64,000 bases of DNA from Bog-473 sp963753115. Its GTDB lineage: Bacteria; Actinomycetota; Acidimicrobiia; Acidimicrobiales; RAAP-2. The DNA lies in contig CAVWBB010000024.1 in the NCBI GenBank assembly GCA_963753115.1, forward strand, positions 1-64,000, read 5' to 3'. Position 1 is the first letter of the stretch. Each line of letters starts with the position of its first letter. The notes beneath the pieces were generated by a model, which did not search any database, was not told where the DNA came from, and saw only the letters and a program-made list of their open reading frames with translations. The translations under genes were made by a program, and so were the position numbers. Shown piece after piece: positions 23,905-36,800 of the stretch.

Positions 23905-26394
23905 ATGAAGGAAGCGGGATCCAGAGGTGACGATTCGGCGGCATCACCTGTGACAGGCACGAGCGATCCGACGACGTCGGTGAAGCCCGCACTGGAAGAG
24001 CGCTTGAAGCCAGCGGCTTCCACGCTGGCCCAGCTCGATCTCCCCGAGACCTTCCGTTACCGCATCAAGAACCGGTTGCTCGGGCCTCCCATCGCCACCG
24101 AGCGACAGTCCACCGAACGCTTGGGCAAACCGACCGCCCTGGCGGTCTTGTCCTCAGACGTCATCTCGTCGTCGGCGTATGCAACAGAGCAGATGCTCAT
24201 TCCCTTGATCCCGATCATCGGCGTTGCGGCATTCTCCTTGGTCATCCCCATCAGCGTCGCAGTGATCTTCGTCCTTCTCTTCGTCACCCTGTCCTACCTC
24301 GAAGTGGTCAAGGTGTACACGAAGGCCGGGGGAGCCTACGTCGTTGCCCGCGAGAACTTCGGCCTCAACGTGGCCCAGGTGGCCGCCATGTCGTTGCTGA
24401 TCGACTACACGTTGACGGTGGCAGTGTCGGTAGCGGCCGGGGTGGCTGCCGTCACCTCCGTCATCCCGAGCCTCGTTCCGTACACGACCTGGATCGCCAT
24501 AGGCCTGGTCATACTGCTCGCGTACGGGAACCTGCGAGGAATCCGCGAAGCCGGCCGCACATTCGCCGTCCCGACCTACTTCTTCATAGCCAACATGGTC
24601 CTGCTCATTGCCTGGGGGCTCATCAAGACGGCAACGGGGTCCTTGCACGCGCATGCGATCTCCGGCCACCCAGGCTCAGTCCCCATTGGGACGGCGGGAA
24701 GCGGGCTGCTCTACGGAGCCACCCTCTTCGTCGTGCTGAAGGCATTCGCCTCGGGAGGCTCCGCCCTGACCGGAACCGAGGCTATTTCGAATGGCGTCAG
24801 CATCTTCCGCAAGCCCGAGTCCCGCAACGCCCGGATCACCATGATCCTCATGGCCACGATCCTCGGATCTCTTGTCCTGGGTGTCTCCGTTCTGGCCTCC
24901 ATCACCCACCCTGTGCCGTACGTGTCCGGCACGCCGACGGTGATCTCCCAAGTTGCCAAGTACGTCTATGGAAGCCAGGGGTTCGGCGGAGTGCTCTATG
25001 CCATGCTCCAGATAGGCACCACCTTGATCCTCATTCTGGCAGCCAACACGAGTTTCACGGGGTTTCCTTTCCTCGCGAGCTTCGCGGCCGAGGACTCCTA
25101 CTTGCCCCGCCAGTTGACGAAGCGGGGCCACCGTCTGGTGTTCTCCACCGGAATCATCGTGCTCACCGTTGTCTCCGTCCTTCTGCTCCTCATCACGAGG
25201 GCTCGGGTGGACAGCCTCATCCCGCTCTACGCCATCGGCGTGTTCACCGGGTTCACGATGGCCGGGGCGGGGATGGCGAAGTATCACCTGACGCACCGGG
25301 AGGATCATTGGAGAAGGAGATTGGCCATCAATGGCATCGCCTCGGTGCTCTCGTTCATCGTGTTGGTGATCATTGCGGTGGCCAAGTTCAGCGAAGGCGC
25401 TTGGGTCATCCTGATCATCCTGCCGCTCGGCGTGCTCGTTCTGTTGCGACTGCACCGCCAGTATGCGGACGAGGAGCACCAGCTGGAAGAGGGTGCGGCC
25501 GAAGCGGCGGCGGCGCGGGTGCTCAATCGGCACATCGTCGTGGTCCTGGTCGACCGCTTGGACATGGCGACGGCGCGGGCCTTGCAGTATGCACGGACAT
25601 TCAACGCTGACGAATTGCGTGCGGTGCACTTCACGCTGGACAGTCGGGTATCGGCGGAGCTCGTGGCCGAGTGGAGCCGGCTTGGGCTGGCGCGACTGCC
25701 GTTGGACGTCGTGGAGTGCGAAGACCGCCGACTCGGCCGAGCCGTCCTCGAGCTTGCGGCCGAGGCAGTGGCCGACCAGGAAACCGAGCTGACCATCCTT
25801 CTCCCTCGACGCGGATTCGCCACTGGTTGGCATCGCCTGCTCCACGATGGCACGGCAGACCGAATTGCCGCCGCCGTTGCGCAACTTCATCACGTGAATG
25901 CCACGGTGGTGCCGTATCAACTGACCGGCGGTTGGTTCTCGAAGCGAGGAGCGCCTGATCGTGAGACGACCGATGCTGAGCTGGCTCGCGGGGCGGACCA
26001 TACCGACCGCTCGCAGGAGCGGGCGGCACGACGAGCAGCGGACCGTCAAGCAGCGGTTTCTTCTTTCGAAAAGGCCGCATTCGGGAGCCATGCCGGTGAG
26101 ACCACGCCCATCGGTCGGGTGGAGTGGCGTCAACGCGTTCGAATAGCGGGCCGCGTCAATTCAGTGCGGACCCAGCCCCGGGCCGGCAACGCGAACCTCG
26201 AGTGCGTCCTGGCCGACGGCACCGGCAAGATCCTGTTGGTGTTCCAAGGCCGGCGCCAAATCGCCGGGATCGAACCTGGAGCCCGCCTCGTCGTCGAGGG
26301 CATGGTCGGCGATTGGGCCCGGCGGCAAGCCATCCTCAATCCCTCGTACGAGCTGGTGCAGGCCACTTCAGAGCCGACGGGCAAGGCCGAGTGA
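23905..26394 (+). CDS. KimA-like APC-family K+ importer fused to a C-terminal OB-fold domain
   Basis: The 829-residue protein opens with a cytosolic helix and the KimA signature LGKPTALAVLSSDVISSSAYATEQML (about 70-95, quoted in part), then about 12 transmembrane helices to residue 525, a cytosolic USP-like domain (about 535-665) and, uniquely, an OB-fold nucleic-acid-binding domain (about 740-820: VRIAGRVNSVRTQPRAG, LECVLADGTGKILLVFQG, RLVVEGMVGDW). In mycobacteria the permease (Rv2690c) and an OB-fold protein (Rv2694c) are separate genes around ceoBC. KimA proteins are H+/K+ symporters controlled by c-di-AMP. The divergent trkA pair supports K+ transport. Confidence 0.88.
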   Translation: MKEAGSRGDDSAASPVTGTSDPTTSVKPALEERLKPAASTLAQLDLPETFRYRIKNRLLGPPIATERQSTERLGKPTALAVLSSDVISSSAYATEQMLIPLIPIIGVAAFSLVIPISVAVIFVLLFVTLSYLEVVKVYTKAGGAYVVARENFGLNVAQVAAMSLLIDYTLTVAVSVAAGVAAVTSVIPSLVPYTTWIAIGLVILLAYGNLRGIREAGRTFAVPTYFFIANMVLLIAWGLIKTATGSLHAHAISGHPGSVPIGTAGSGLLYGATLFVVLKAFASGGSALTGTEAISNGVSIFRKPESRNARITMILMATILGSLVLGVSVLASITHPVPYVSGTPTVISQVAKYVYGSQGFGGVLYAMLQIGTTLILILAANTSFTGFPFLASFAAEDSYLPRQLTKRGHRLVFSTGIIVLTVVSVLLLLITRARVDSLIPLYAIGVFTGFTMAGAGMAKYHLTHREDHWRRRLAINGIASVLSFIVLVIIAVAKFSEGAWVILIILPLGVLVLLRLHRQYADEEHQLEEGAAEAAAARVLNRHIVVVLVDRLDMATARALQYARTFNADELRAVHFTLDSRVSAELVAEWSRLGLARLPLDVVECEDRRLGRAVLELAAEAVADQETELTILLPRRGFATGWHRLLHDGTADRIAAAVAQLHHVNATVVPYQLTGGWFSKRGAPDRETTDAELARGADHTDRSQERAARRAADRQAAVSSFEKAAFGSHAGETTPIGRVEWRQRVRIAGRVNSVRTQPRAGNANLECVLADGTGKILLVFQGRRQIAGIEPGARLVVEGMVGDWARRQAILNPSYELVQATSEPTGKAE

Positions 26395-26705
26395 ATCCCT
26401 CGGGGAACGTTGTGCCGTCCTGTCGGGGGTATGGCGCTGGGCATGAGAGGCGCCCCCATCACCCGGTCCCACCTCGGTCGTTGTCCCTCGTCCTCCTTCA
26501 TCGCGACCTACGCCAAATTGCCCGGTGGGTCGCCAGTCGCTAACGTCCCCCCCGGCCCGGCGTCGGGTGCGACCTCGTCGGCGCGCCGCCGGCTGGGGGC
26601 GATGACATCGAATGCAATGGTGCTGAGCGCTGCCGCACCACACGGAGGAGGGCGCCTCCATCCCCTCCCCGCCAGACGGACAGGAACAGAAAGGGCACAC
26701 CGGGA
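26395..26705. other. Intergenic region upstream of hppA
   Basis: No convincing gene is visible. AAAGGG at 26691-26696 is a plausible ribosome-binding site for hppA. I see no clear sigma-factor promoter or riboswitch. Confidence 0.5.
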
Positions 26706-29033
<2,328 letters not shown>

Positions 29034-29089
29034 CCTGCTCAGGCAGATAGCGAGCCGTTCTGCCGTCACCCTGGTCGCGCACCGTGCCC

Positions 29090-29119
29090 TTGACAGGTGG
29101 GGTGGCGGACCCCCACTCT
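29090..29119 (+). promoter_or_regulatory. Promoter TTGACA-18-CACTCT upstream of topA
   Basis: TTGACA (29090-29095) and CACTCT (29114-29119) are 18 nt apart and end 55 nt before ATG 29175. The spacer holds an inverted repeat GTGGGG (29097-29102) / CCCCAC (29111-29116), which could be an operator or a supercoil-sensitive structure, fitting a topoisomerase gene. Confidence 0.55.
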
Positions 29120-29174
29120 GACGTGACCATGCCCACCCCTTCCCCCGACCGATTGCTGCCCCACGTGGTGTGCC

Positions 29175-31997
29175 ATGGGTAAGGCGCTCGTCATTGTGGA
29201 GTCGCCCGCCAAGGCACGCACCATCGGCGGCATGCTGGGTCCCGACTTCATCGTCGAGTCCTCCATCGGCCACATCCGCGATCTGCCGCGCGGCGCCGAC
29301 GAGGTGCCCGCGGCCTACAAGGGCGAGTCGTGGGCGCGTCTGGGCGTGGACGTGGACAACGGGTTCAAGCCGCTCTACGTGGTGTCCTCCCCGAAGAAGT
29401 CCGTGGTGGCCAACCTCAAGAAACTGCTGAAGGGCGCGGACGAGCTGTATCTCGCGACGGACGAAGACCGCGAGGGCGAATCGATCGCGTGGCATCTCTC
29501 CGAGGTGCTGTCACCGACGGTGCCGGTCAAGCGCATGGTCTTCCACGAGATCACGCCGACCGCCATCGCCCGTGCCGTCGAAGAGTGGCGCGACCTGGAC
29601 CGCCGCCTGGTGGACGCGCAGGAGGCGCGCCGTATCCTCGACCGCCTCTATGGCTACGAGGTGTCCCCCGTGCTGTGGCGCAAGGTCATGCCGCGGCTGT
29701 CGGCCGGGCGGGTCCAGAGCGTGGCGACCCGCATGGTGGTCGAGCGCGAGCGGGCCCGGATGCGCTTCCGCTCCGCCACCTGGTGGGGTGTCGACGGCAC
29801 GTTCACGAATGCCGCCGCCGCATCCGGCTTCGGCGCGGCTCTGGTCGGGTTGGGCGGGGCCACCATCGCCACCGGCAAGGACTTCGACGAGCACGGGGAG
29901 CGGACCGGCAAGAGCGAGGTCCGCGTGCTCGCCGAGGACGAGGCGACCTCCGTCGCCACCGCCCTGGTCGGCCGCTCCTTCACGGTGAGCGCCGTCACCG
30001 AGCGGCCCTTCCGCCGCTCGCCGGCGGCGCCGTTCATGACCTCGACGCTGCAGCAGGAGGCGGGACGGAAGCTGCGCTTCAGCGCGCAGCGCGCCATGCA
30101 GGTGGCGCAGCGACTCTACGAGCAGGGCTTCATCACCTACATGCGTACCGACTCGACGACCCTGTCGGACCAGGCACTCACCGCGGCCCGCAGCCAGGCC
30201 CGCGAGATGTACGGCGACGCCTACGTGCCCGACGCGCCGCGCCGCTACGAGCGCAAGGTCAAGAACGCGCAGGAGGCCCACGAGGCCATTCGTCCCTCCG
30301 GCGAGACGTTCCGTACGCCCGAGCAGGCCGGCCGCGACCTGTCGGGCGACGAGCTCCGCCTGTACGAGTTGATCTGGAAGCGCACGGTGGCCTCCCAGAT
30401 GAACGATGCCACCGGGACGAGCGCGCAGATCCGCCTGACGGCCGAGGTGCCCGAGGGGATGGCCCAGGGGCAGGAGGCGGAGTTCTCCGCCAGCGGCCGC
30501 GTCATCGCCTTCCCGGGCTTCCTGCGTGCGTACGTCGAGGGCGAGGACGACCCCGATGCCGAGCTCGCCGACCGCGAGGTCGTGCTGCCGGCGCTCGCCG
30601 TCGGCGACGTCGTTCAGGGCAGCACGTTCGAGCCCGGCTCGCACACCACCCAGCCGCCGGCCCGCTACACCGAGGCCTCGCTCGTCAAGGCGATGGAGGA
30701 ACTCGGCGTGGGGCGCCCGTCCACCTACGCCAGCGTCATCGCCACCATCCTCGACCGCGGCTACGTCTGGAAGAAGGGGACGGCGCTCGTGCCGAGCTTC
30801 ACCGCCTTCGCCGTGGTGGGTCTGCTCGAGCGCTACTTCGGCAACCTGGTCGACTACGGCTTCACCGCCTCCATGGAGGACGATCTCGACGAGATCGCCG
30901 CCGGGCGCGAGGAGGCGCTGCCCTGGTTGACGCGCTTCTACTTCGGCACGGCGGTGCCGGGCGCGGGCAACGGGCACACCGACGGCAACGGCGACGCGGT
31001 CGAGTCCGTCGGGCTCAAGGCCTCGGTGGCGACGCACCTGAGCGAAATCGACGCCCGCGAGATCAACTCCATCCCGCTCGGCGACGGGAGCGACGGCGAG
31101 CCGATCGTGGCCCGCGTCGGTCGCTACGGCCCCTACCTCCAGCGCGGCGAGGACCGCGCCTCCATCCCCGACGACATGGCGCCCGACGAGCTGACGATCG
31201 AGCGGGCCGAGGAGATCCTGGCCGCGCCGTCCAACGACCGGGTGCTCGGCGTGCATCCCGAGAGCGGGCTCGACGTGCAGGTCAAGGCAGGCCGCTTCGG
31301 GCCCTACGTGCAGGTGGGCGAGGTGGTGGAGGGCGGCGACAAGCCGCGGACGGCCTCCCTGTTCTCCTCCATGGAGCCGGCGACGCTCACGCTGGAGCAG
31401 GCGCTGGAGCTCCTGCTCATTCCACGCGTCATCGGGACGGATCCCGAGACGGGCGAGGACGTCGTGGCGCACAACGGGCGCTTCGGCCCCTATCTCAAGC
31501 GCGGCGCCGACACGCGCAGCCTGGGCAGTGAGGAGCAGCTCCTCACCGTGACGCTGCCCGAGGCGCAGGCGCTCTTCGCGCAGCCGAAGCAACGGCGGGG
31601 CCGGGCTTCTGCCGCGCCGTTGCGCGAGCTCGGCACCGACCCGACCACCAATCTGCCCGTCGTCGTGAAGGACGGTCGCTTCGGTCCCTACGTGACCGAC
31701 GGCACCACCAACGCCAGCCTGCGCAAGGGCGACGCGGTGGAGTCCATCGACATCGAGCGCGCCTCCGAGCTGCTCGGCGAGCGCCGCGCCGCGGGCCCCT
31801 CGAAGAAGAAGAAGTCGGCCAAGAAGTCCGCGCCGGCCAAGAAGAAGGCGACAGCCAAGAAGGCCACGGCGAAGAAGACGCCGGGCACCAAGAAGGCGTC
31901 GGGAGCCAAGAAGGCTGCCGGCACCAAGAAGGCTGCGGCCGCGTCCGAGACGGGCGACTCCGCGGCAATGAAGGCTGCGCCGACCGAACCGTTCTGA
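29175..31997 (+). CDS. topA: DNA topoisomerase I
   Basis: The 940-residue type IA enzyme begins with the Toprim domain (ALVIVESPAKARTIGGMLG, ATDEDREGESIAWHL with the metal Asp/Glu residues), then the catalytic core with the nucleophilic Tyr in FITYMRTDSTTLS (about residue 321). The C-terminal part has four Topo_C repeats of the form GRFGPYVQVGE / GRFGPYLKRGAD / GRFGPYVTDGT rather than zinc fingers, and ends in a Lys-rich tail (about 875-935), both typical of actinobacteria. It relaxes negative supercoils. tmk begins 1 nt after its stop codon. Confidence 0.97.
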   Translation: MGKALVIVESPAKARTIGGMLGPDFIVESSIGHIRDLPRGADEVPAAYKGESWARLGVDVDNGFKPLYVVSSPKKSVVANLKKLLKGADELYLATDEDREGESIAWHLSEVLSPTVPVKRMVFHEITPTAIARAVEEWRDLDRRLVDAQEARRILDRLYGYEVSPVLWRKVMPRLSAGRVQSVATRMVVERERARMRFRSATWWGVDGTFTNAAAASGFGAALVGLGGATIATGKDFDEHGERTGKSEVRVLAEDEATSVATALVGRSFTVSAVTERPFRRSPAAPFMTSTLQQEAGRKLRFSAQRAMQVAQRLYEQGFITYMRTDSTTLSDQALTAARSQAREMYGDAYVPDAPRRYERKVKNAQEAHEAIRPSGETFRTPEQAGRDLSGDELRLYELIWKRTVASQMNDATGTSAQIRLTAEVPEGMAQGQEAEFSASGRVIAFPGFLRAYVEGEDDPDAELADREVVLPALAVGDVVQGSTFEPGSHTTQPPARYTEASLVKAMEELGVGRPSTYASVIATILDRGYVWKKGTALVPSFTAFAVVGLLERYFGNLVDYGFTASMEDDLDEIAAGREEALPWLTRFYFGTAVPGAGNGHTDGNGDAVESVGLKASVATHLSEIDAREINSIPLGDGSDGEPIVARVGRYGPYLQRGEDRASIPDDMAPDELTIERAEEILAAPSNDRVLGVHPESGLDVQVKAGRFGPYVQVGEVVEGGDKPRTASLFSSMEPATLTLEQALELLLIPRVIGTDPETGEDVVAHNGRFGPYLKRGADTRSLGSEEQLLTVTLPEAQALFAQPKQRRGRASAAPLRELGTDPTTNLPVVVKDGRFGPYVTDGTTNASLRKGDAVESIDIERASELLGERRAAGPSKKKKSAKKSAPAKKKATAKKATAKKTPGTKKASGAKKAAGTKKAAAASETGDSAAMKAAPTEPF

Positions 31998-31998
31998 G

Positions 31999-32638
31999 AT
32001 GCCGGCCCGGGGTCGCCTCATCGCACTCGAGGGCATCGACGGCTGTGGCAAGTCCACCCAGGCCCGGGCCCTGGCCGAGGCGCTCGGGGCCCGGCTGACC
32101 TTCGAGCCCGGGGCGACGCCCGTCGGTGCCGGCCTGCGCCAGCTCCTCTTGGCGCCCAGCGCGCCGCCTCCCTCGCCCCGCGCCGAGGCCCTCCTCATGG
32201 CGGCCGACCGGGCCGAGCACGTGACGCTCGTCCTGGAGCCCGCCCTGGCGGCCGGGGAGTGGGTGGTCAGCGACCGCTACGCCGGATCCACCATCGCCTA
32301 TCAGGGCTACGGGCAGGGCCTCGAACGCGGTTGGGCTCGGTGAGCTGATCCGCTGGGCCACCGGGGGGCTGGCCGCCGATCTCTCGATCCTGGTCGACGT
32401 CAGTGTCGACGTCGCGGCGGCGCGCCTGGCCGCCGGGGGGCGGGCCGGCGCCGATCGCCTGGAGCGGCTCGGGCCGGCGTTCGCGCAGCGCGTGCGCGAC
32501 GGCTTCTTGGCCCAGGCGGCGACGGACCCGGCGCACTGGCTCGTCGTCGACGGCACGGCGGAGGTCTCGGCACTGACAGCGCATATCGTGGCCTCCGTGC
32601 GCGACCGGTTGGGTGACGCGCCGGCCGCGGGCCGGTGA
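31999..32638 (+). pseudogene. tmk: Thymidylate kinase with a +1 frameshift
   Basis: ATG 31999 starts RLIALEGIDGCGKSTQARALAEALG (P-loop), with the DR-x motif VVSDRYAGSTIAYQGYGQGLE. After Glu at 32325 an extra C (32326) shifts the frame, giving a stop at 32343. Without that base the protein continues AVGLGELIRWATGGL, ADLSILVDVSVDVAAARL, then a lid and the C-terminal helix to TGA 32638. The length 640 is 213 codons plus one. Tmk phosphorylates dTMP and is normally essential, so either a read error, another tmk copy, or ribosomal frameshifting must be considered. It sits between topA and holB, the usual actinobacterial context. Confidence 0.88.
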
Positions 32639-32674
32639 GCGAGGAGCGACCCGCTCCGCGAGCTCTTCGCGGGC

Positions 32675-33727
32675 GTGGTCTCCCAGGACGCGGCGGTGGC
32701 GGCGTTGCGGGCCGCGGCGGCCAACCCGGTGCACGCCTACCTGTTCCGCGGACCGCCCGGGAACGGCGGCCTCGCCGCCGCCTACGGCTTCGCCGCCGCG
32801 CTGCTCTGTCCCGACGGCGGCTGCGGCACGTGCGCCACATGCCGGGCTGCCCTGGCCGGCACCGACCCGGACCTCCATGTCGTGCGCCGCAGCGGCGCCT
32901 CGGTCTCCATCGGCGACCTGCGCCATGTCGTCTCGCTGGCCCAGCGGCGACCCCTGCACGCGGCGCGCCAGGTCATCGTGGTGCTCGACGTGCATCTCGC
33001 CGCCCTGCGGGCTCCGGCGATTTTGAAGACCTTGGAGGAGCCGCCGGGCGACACCGTCTTCGTCTTGCTGGCGGACCAGGTCATCCCCGAATTGGTGACG
33101 ATCGCCAGCCGATGCGTCGAAGTCACCTTCCCGCCCGTGCCGCGGGCCGACATGGTGCGGTGGCTCACGGACTCGGGTGTGCCGGCGGACATGGCCGCCG
33201 TGGTCGCGGACAGCAGCGGTGGCAACCCCGAGCGGGCCCGCATCATGGTCGACGACCCCGACGTGGCGGCCCGCGTGGCGCTGTGGACGTCGGTGCCCGA
33301 CGAGCTGACCACCATGGGCATGACGGCCGCGGGGTTGACCCGGCGCGTGTTGGACTCGGCCGACCGGGCCGTCGAGCCGCTGCGGGAGGCACACGCACGG
33401 GAGATCGAGGCGCTGACGGCGGCGGCGAAGGAGATGGGTGAGCGCGGGCTCCCCGGCCGCAAGGAGATCGTCGAGCAGCACCAGCGCGAGGAGCGCCGCT
33501 TCCGCACCGATGCCCTGCGGGCGGGGCTGGGCGTCCTGGCCCGGGCCTACCGCGGCCAGGTCGTGCGGCCGGCCGGCGGCGCCGTCCTCGTGGGCGACCA
33601 GGACATCCGCAGTGCCACCGAGGCAGTAGGGCTGATCACCGAGACGGCGGAGGCACTGCCGCGCAATCCCAACGAGACGCTCCTCGTGCAGTCCCTCTTC
33701 GTGCGTCTGGCTGCGCTGGCGGCGTAG
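32675..33727 (+). CDS. holB: DNA polymerase III delta-prime-like clamp-loader subunit
   Basis: From GTG 32675 the 350-residue protein shows HAYLFRGPPGNGGLAAA (a Walker A remnant without Lys), a four-Cys zinc finger CPDGGCGTCATCRAAL, the delta-prime segment RQVIVVLDVHLAALRAPAILKTLEEPPGDTVFVLLAD, and ASRCVEVTFPPVP. Delta-prime is a stator that need not bind ATP. Conserved-looking sequence DPLRELFAGVVSQD begins upstream in the same frame immediately after the tmk stop, but without a start codon there; GTG 32635 is in a different frame, so the true N terminus may be affected by a further indel. Confidence 0.85.
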   Translation: MVSQDAAVAALRAAAANPVHAYLFRGPPGNGGLAAAYGFAAALLCPDGGCGTCATCRAALAGTDPDLHVVRRSGASVSIGDLRHVVSLAQRRPLHAARQVIVVLDVHLAALRAPAILKTLEEPPGDTVFVLLADQVIPELVTIASRCVEVTFPPVPRADMVRWLTDSGVPADMAAVVADSSGGNPERARIMVDDPDVAARVALWTSVPDELTTMGMTAAGLTRRVLDSADRAVEPLREAHAREIEALTAAAKEMGERGLPGRKEIVEQHQREERRFRTDALRAGLGVLARAYRGQVVRPAGGAVLVGDQDIRSATEAVGLITETAEALPRNPNETLLVQSLFVRLAALAA

Positions 33728-33733
33728 GGGCGC

Positions 33734-33755
33734 GGGAGGGGCACGGGAGGGGCAC
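33734..33755 (+). repeat. Two tandem copies of GGGAGGGGCAC
   Basis: An 11-bp G-rich unit is repeated head to tail (33734-33744, 33745-33755), followed by GGGACGGGG, in the gap between holB and the SARP gene. It may slow polymerase or form a G-rich structure; no function is known. Confidence 0.6.
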
Positions 33756-33842
33756 GGGACGGGGATTCCCGCCCTCGGCAACGAGGGGCGCGTGGAGTGC
33801 CTAGCATCGGCGGCTTCGGGGAGCGAGCGGGAGAGGTCCGGC

Positions 33843-36800
33843 ATGTCGGGGAGCGATTCGGCGGGCGAGGTCGTGGGGCTCCCCATGCCCGCGGCGTCCG
33901 CCCGCCTGGAGATCCGGGTGCTCGGCCCCGTCGAGCTGGCGTGGGACGGGCGCCCCATCGACATCGGGGGCGTCAAGGCGCGGGCGCTCGTGGCCCGGCT
34001 CCTGGTCGATCGCCACATCGTCGTCTCGGTCGACCGGCTGGTGGACTCGCTGTGGGCCGACAACGACGGGCCGGGAGCCGAGATCGCGCTGCGTTCGACC
34101 ATCTCGCGCCTCCGCAAGCGCCTGCGCGAGGCGGGAGCGCCCGAGGACGTGATCGTGACGCGGGCGCCGGGCTACATGCTCGCGGTGCCGGCCGAGATGA
34201 CCGACGTCTTCGGGTTCGAGCAGGTCGTGGCGGAGGGCCGCCGCGAGCTGGCCCGCCGCCGCCCGAGCGAGTGCGTGCGGCTCCTCACCGAGGCCGAGCG
34301 CCTCTGGCGCGGGCCGGCCTACAGCGAGGTGCGCGACGAGCCATTCGCCCGGGCCGAGGCCCGTCGCCTCGAAGAGCTGCTGCTGATGGCCCGCGAGACC
34401 AGGATCGACGCCGAGCTGACGCTGGGCCGGCATGAGGCCGTCATCGGCGAGCTGGAGTGTGTGACGACCGCCAACCCGATGCGGGAGCGCTTGTGGTCCC
34501 AGCGCATGCTGGCCCTCTACCGTGCCGGCCGTCAGGCCGAGGCGTTGCGGGTCTTCCAGGATCTCCGGGCCGTCCTGGTCGCCGAGCTCGGCATCGAACC
34601 CGGGCACGACGTGACCTGGATGGAGCACGCCATCCTCGCCCAGGACCCGGCGCTGGACTTCGCCGTCCCCCCCGAGGCCGCTGCCGACCCGGACAGCGAG
34701 CCGTCGTCGACGCCCCCACCGCCGTACAAGGTCCGGTTGCCCGGTTCGCAGCACGATGGTCCCCTCGTGGGCCGCGCCCGCGAGTCGAAGGAGTTGCACG
34801 ACTGGTGGGCGTCGGTGGACGCGGGCACCGGGCGGCTGCTCCTCGTCGACGGCGACCCCGGGATCGGGAAGACCCGGCTGGTGGCCGAGCTGGCGCGCGC
34901 CGTGCAGACGGAGGGTGCGCTGGTGCTCTGGGGCCATTGCGACGAGGACCCGGTGGCGCCGTTCCAGCCCTTCGCCGAGGCGCTGGGGCGTTACTTCCAG
35001 TCCCTCTCGGCGGACCGGATCTCGCGCATGCCCGAGTGGCAGCTGGCGGAGCTCTCCCGCTTGGTCGTGCGCCTGCGTGACTACGCGCCGGGGCCCGACG
35101 AGGAGGGGGGCGATCCGGAGAGCGAGCGTTTCCGGTTCTTCGAAGCGGTCACGGCGACGCTGCTCGAACTCTCGACGCGCCGGCCCCTCCTGTTGGTGAT
35201 CGACAACCTGCACATGGCCGACCAGCCGACCCTGTTGCTCCTCCGCCACGTGCTCGGCGGCACCGACGACGCCACCGTCGGCATTGTCGGCATGTTCAAC
35301 GACACCGAGGTGCCGCCGGCGCACCGCCTGCGGGCCATGCTGGCCGACTTCCGGGCGGCGCACCCGGTGGCGACGGTGCACCTGCAGGGCCTGACCAGCG
35401 GGGGCGTGGAGGAACTGGTGCAGGACTGGCCGAACGCGCCCGCGGACCTCGTGCCTCAGCTGTGCCGGCTGACCGACGGCAACCCCCTCTTCCTCGACGA
35501 GCTGTTGCGCCAATTCGGCTACCGCGAGTCCGAGCAGAACGAGGAAGGCGATGTGCCCGTCCCGCCGAACCTGAGCCCGACAGAGGCCATCCGAGAACTG
35601 GTGGCCCGCCGGGTCTCGCGGTTGCCCGAGGACGTGATCTACCTGTTGCAGGCGGCCGCGGTGGCGGGTCCCGAGTGCGAAGCGGCCATCGTGGCCGAGG
35701 CGGCCGAGCTCACGACCGAGCAGCAGCTCGACGCCTTCGACCAGGCCGAGGAGTCGCGCCTCCTCCGCCGCATCGGCCACGAGCGCTACGCCTTCAGTCA
35801 CACCCTCCTGCGCGACGCCATCTACGGGGAGCTGTTGCGGGGCCGCCGCCTGCGGTACCACCACAAGATCGGCGTCGCCACCGAGCGGGTGCACGCCGAT
35901 GACCTCGAGCCCTACCTCAACGAGCTGGCCCACCACTTCTCCATGGGCGCGGCCCTGGCCGACGCCGAGAAGGCCGGCCGTTACTGCCGCGCCGCGGGGG
36001 AGCGTGCGCTCCGCCTGCTCGCGTTCGAGGAGGCGGCGGTCCACTTCGCCCGCGGCCTGGAGGTGGCGGAGGAGTTCGGGCCGTCCGACTCCGGGACGCG
36101 CTGCGACACGCTCATCGCGTTGTCGGAGGCGCAGAACCGCGCGGGCGACACCGCGCGGGCGGACGCCACCGTGGCGCAGGCGGCCGCGCTGGCGCGCTCG
36201 ATGGGTGATGCCGAGCGCTTGGCCGCGGCGGCCCTGCGCGCCGGTCCGCTGAGCTATCTGGGGATCGTGCGGGTCAACGAAGAGCAGATGCAGCTCCTGG
36301 AGGAAGCCCGTGCCGCACTCCCCGTCGCCGAGCACACCCATCTCCGGGCCATGGTGACGGCGCGGCTCGGCCTCGTCACCGTCTATGCGACCGATCTTCC
36401 CGACCGTGGGACCCTGGCTCGCTCGATCGCCTTGAGCAACGAGGCGGTGGCGATGGCCCGGGGCCTGGCGGACCGCGTGGCGCTCGGGTACGCCCTCAAT
36501 GCCCGCATGCACGCCCTCTGGGGGATCGAGCCCGCGCCGGAGCGGCTGGCGATCGGGACGGAGCTCGGGGAGATCGCCGACGACATCGGCGACGAACTCC
36601 TGTCGCTGCACGGGCACATGTGGCGTATCCGCGAGCTGCTGGCCCAGGGCGACGTCGATGCCGTCCATGAAGAGATCGCTCGGTTCGGAGCCCGGGACAC
36701 AGGTCCGGTGCACCCGCTCGAGGCGTCCTTCGGCTTCAACGTCTCGGCCATGATGGCGCAGCTGGAGGGAGACTTCGAGAAGGCGGAGGAGCTCGGCCAG

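Noticed and set aside
32635..33441. GTG 32635 frame as the holB start
   Set aside because: The frame gives Arg/Gly-rich sequence without clamp-loader motifs; the real motifs are in another frame.
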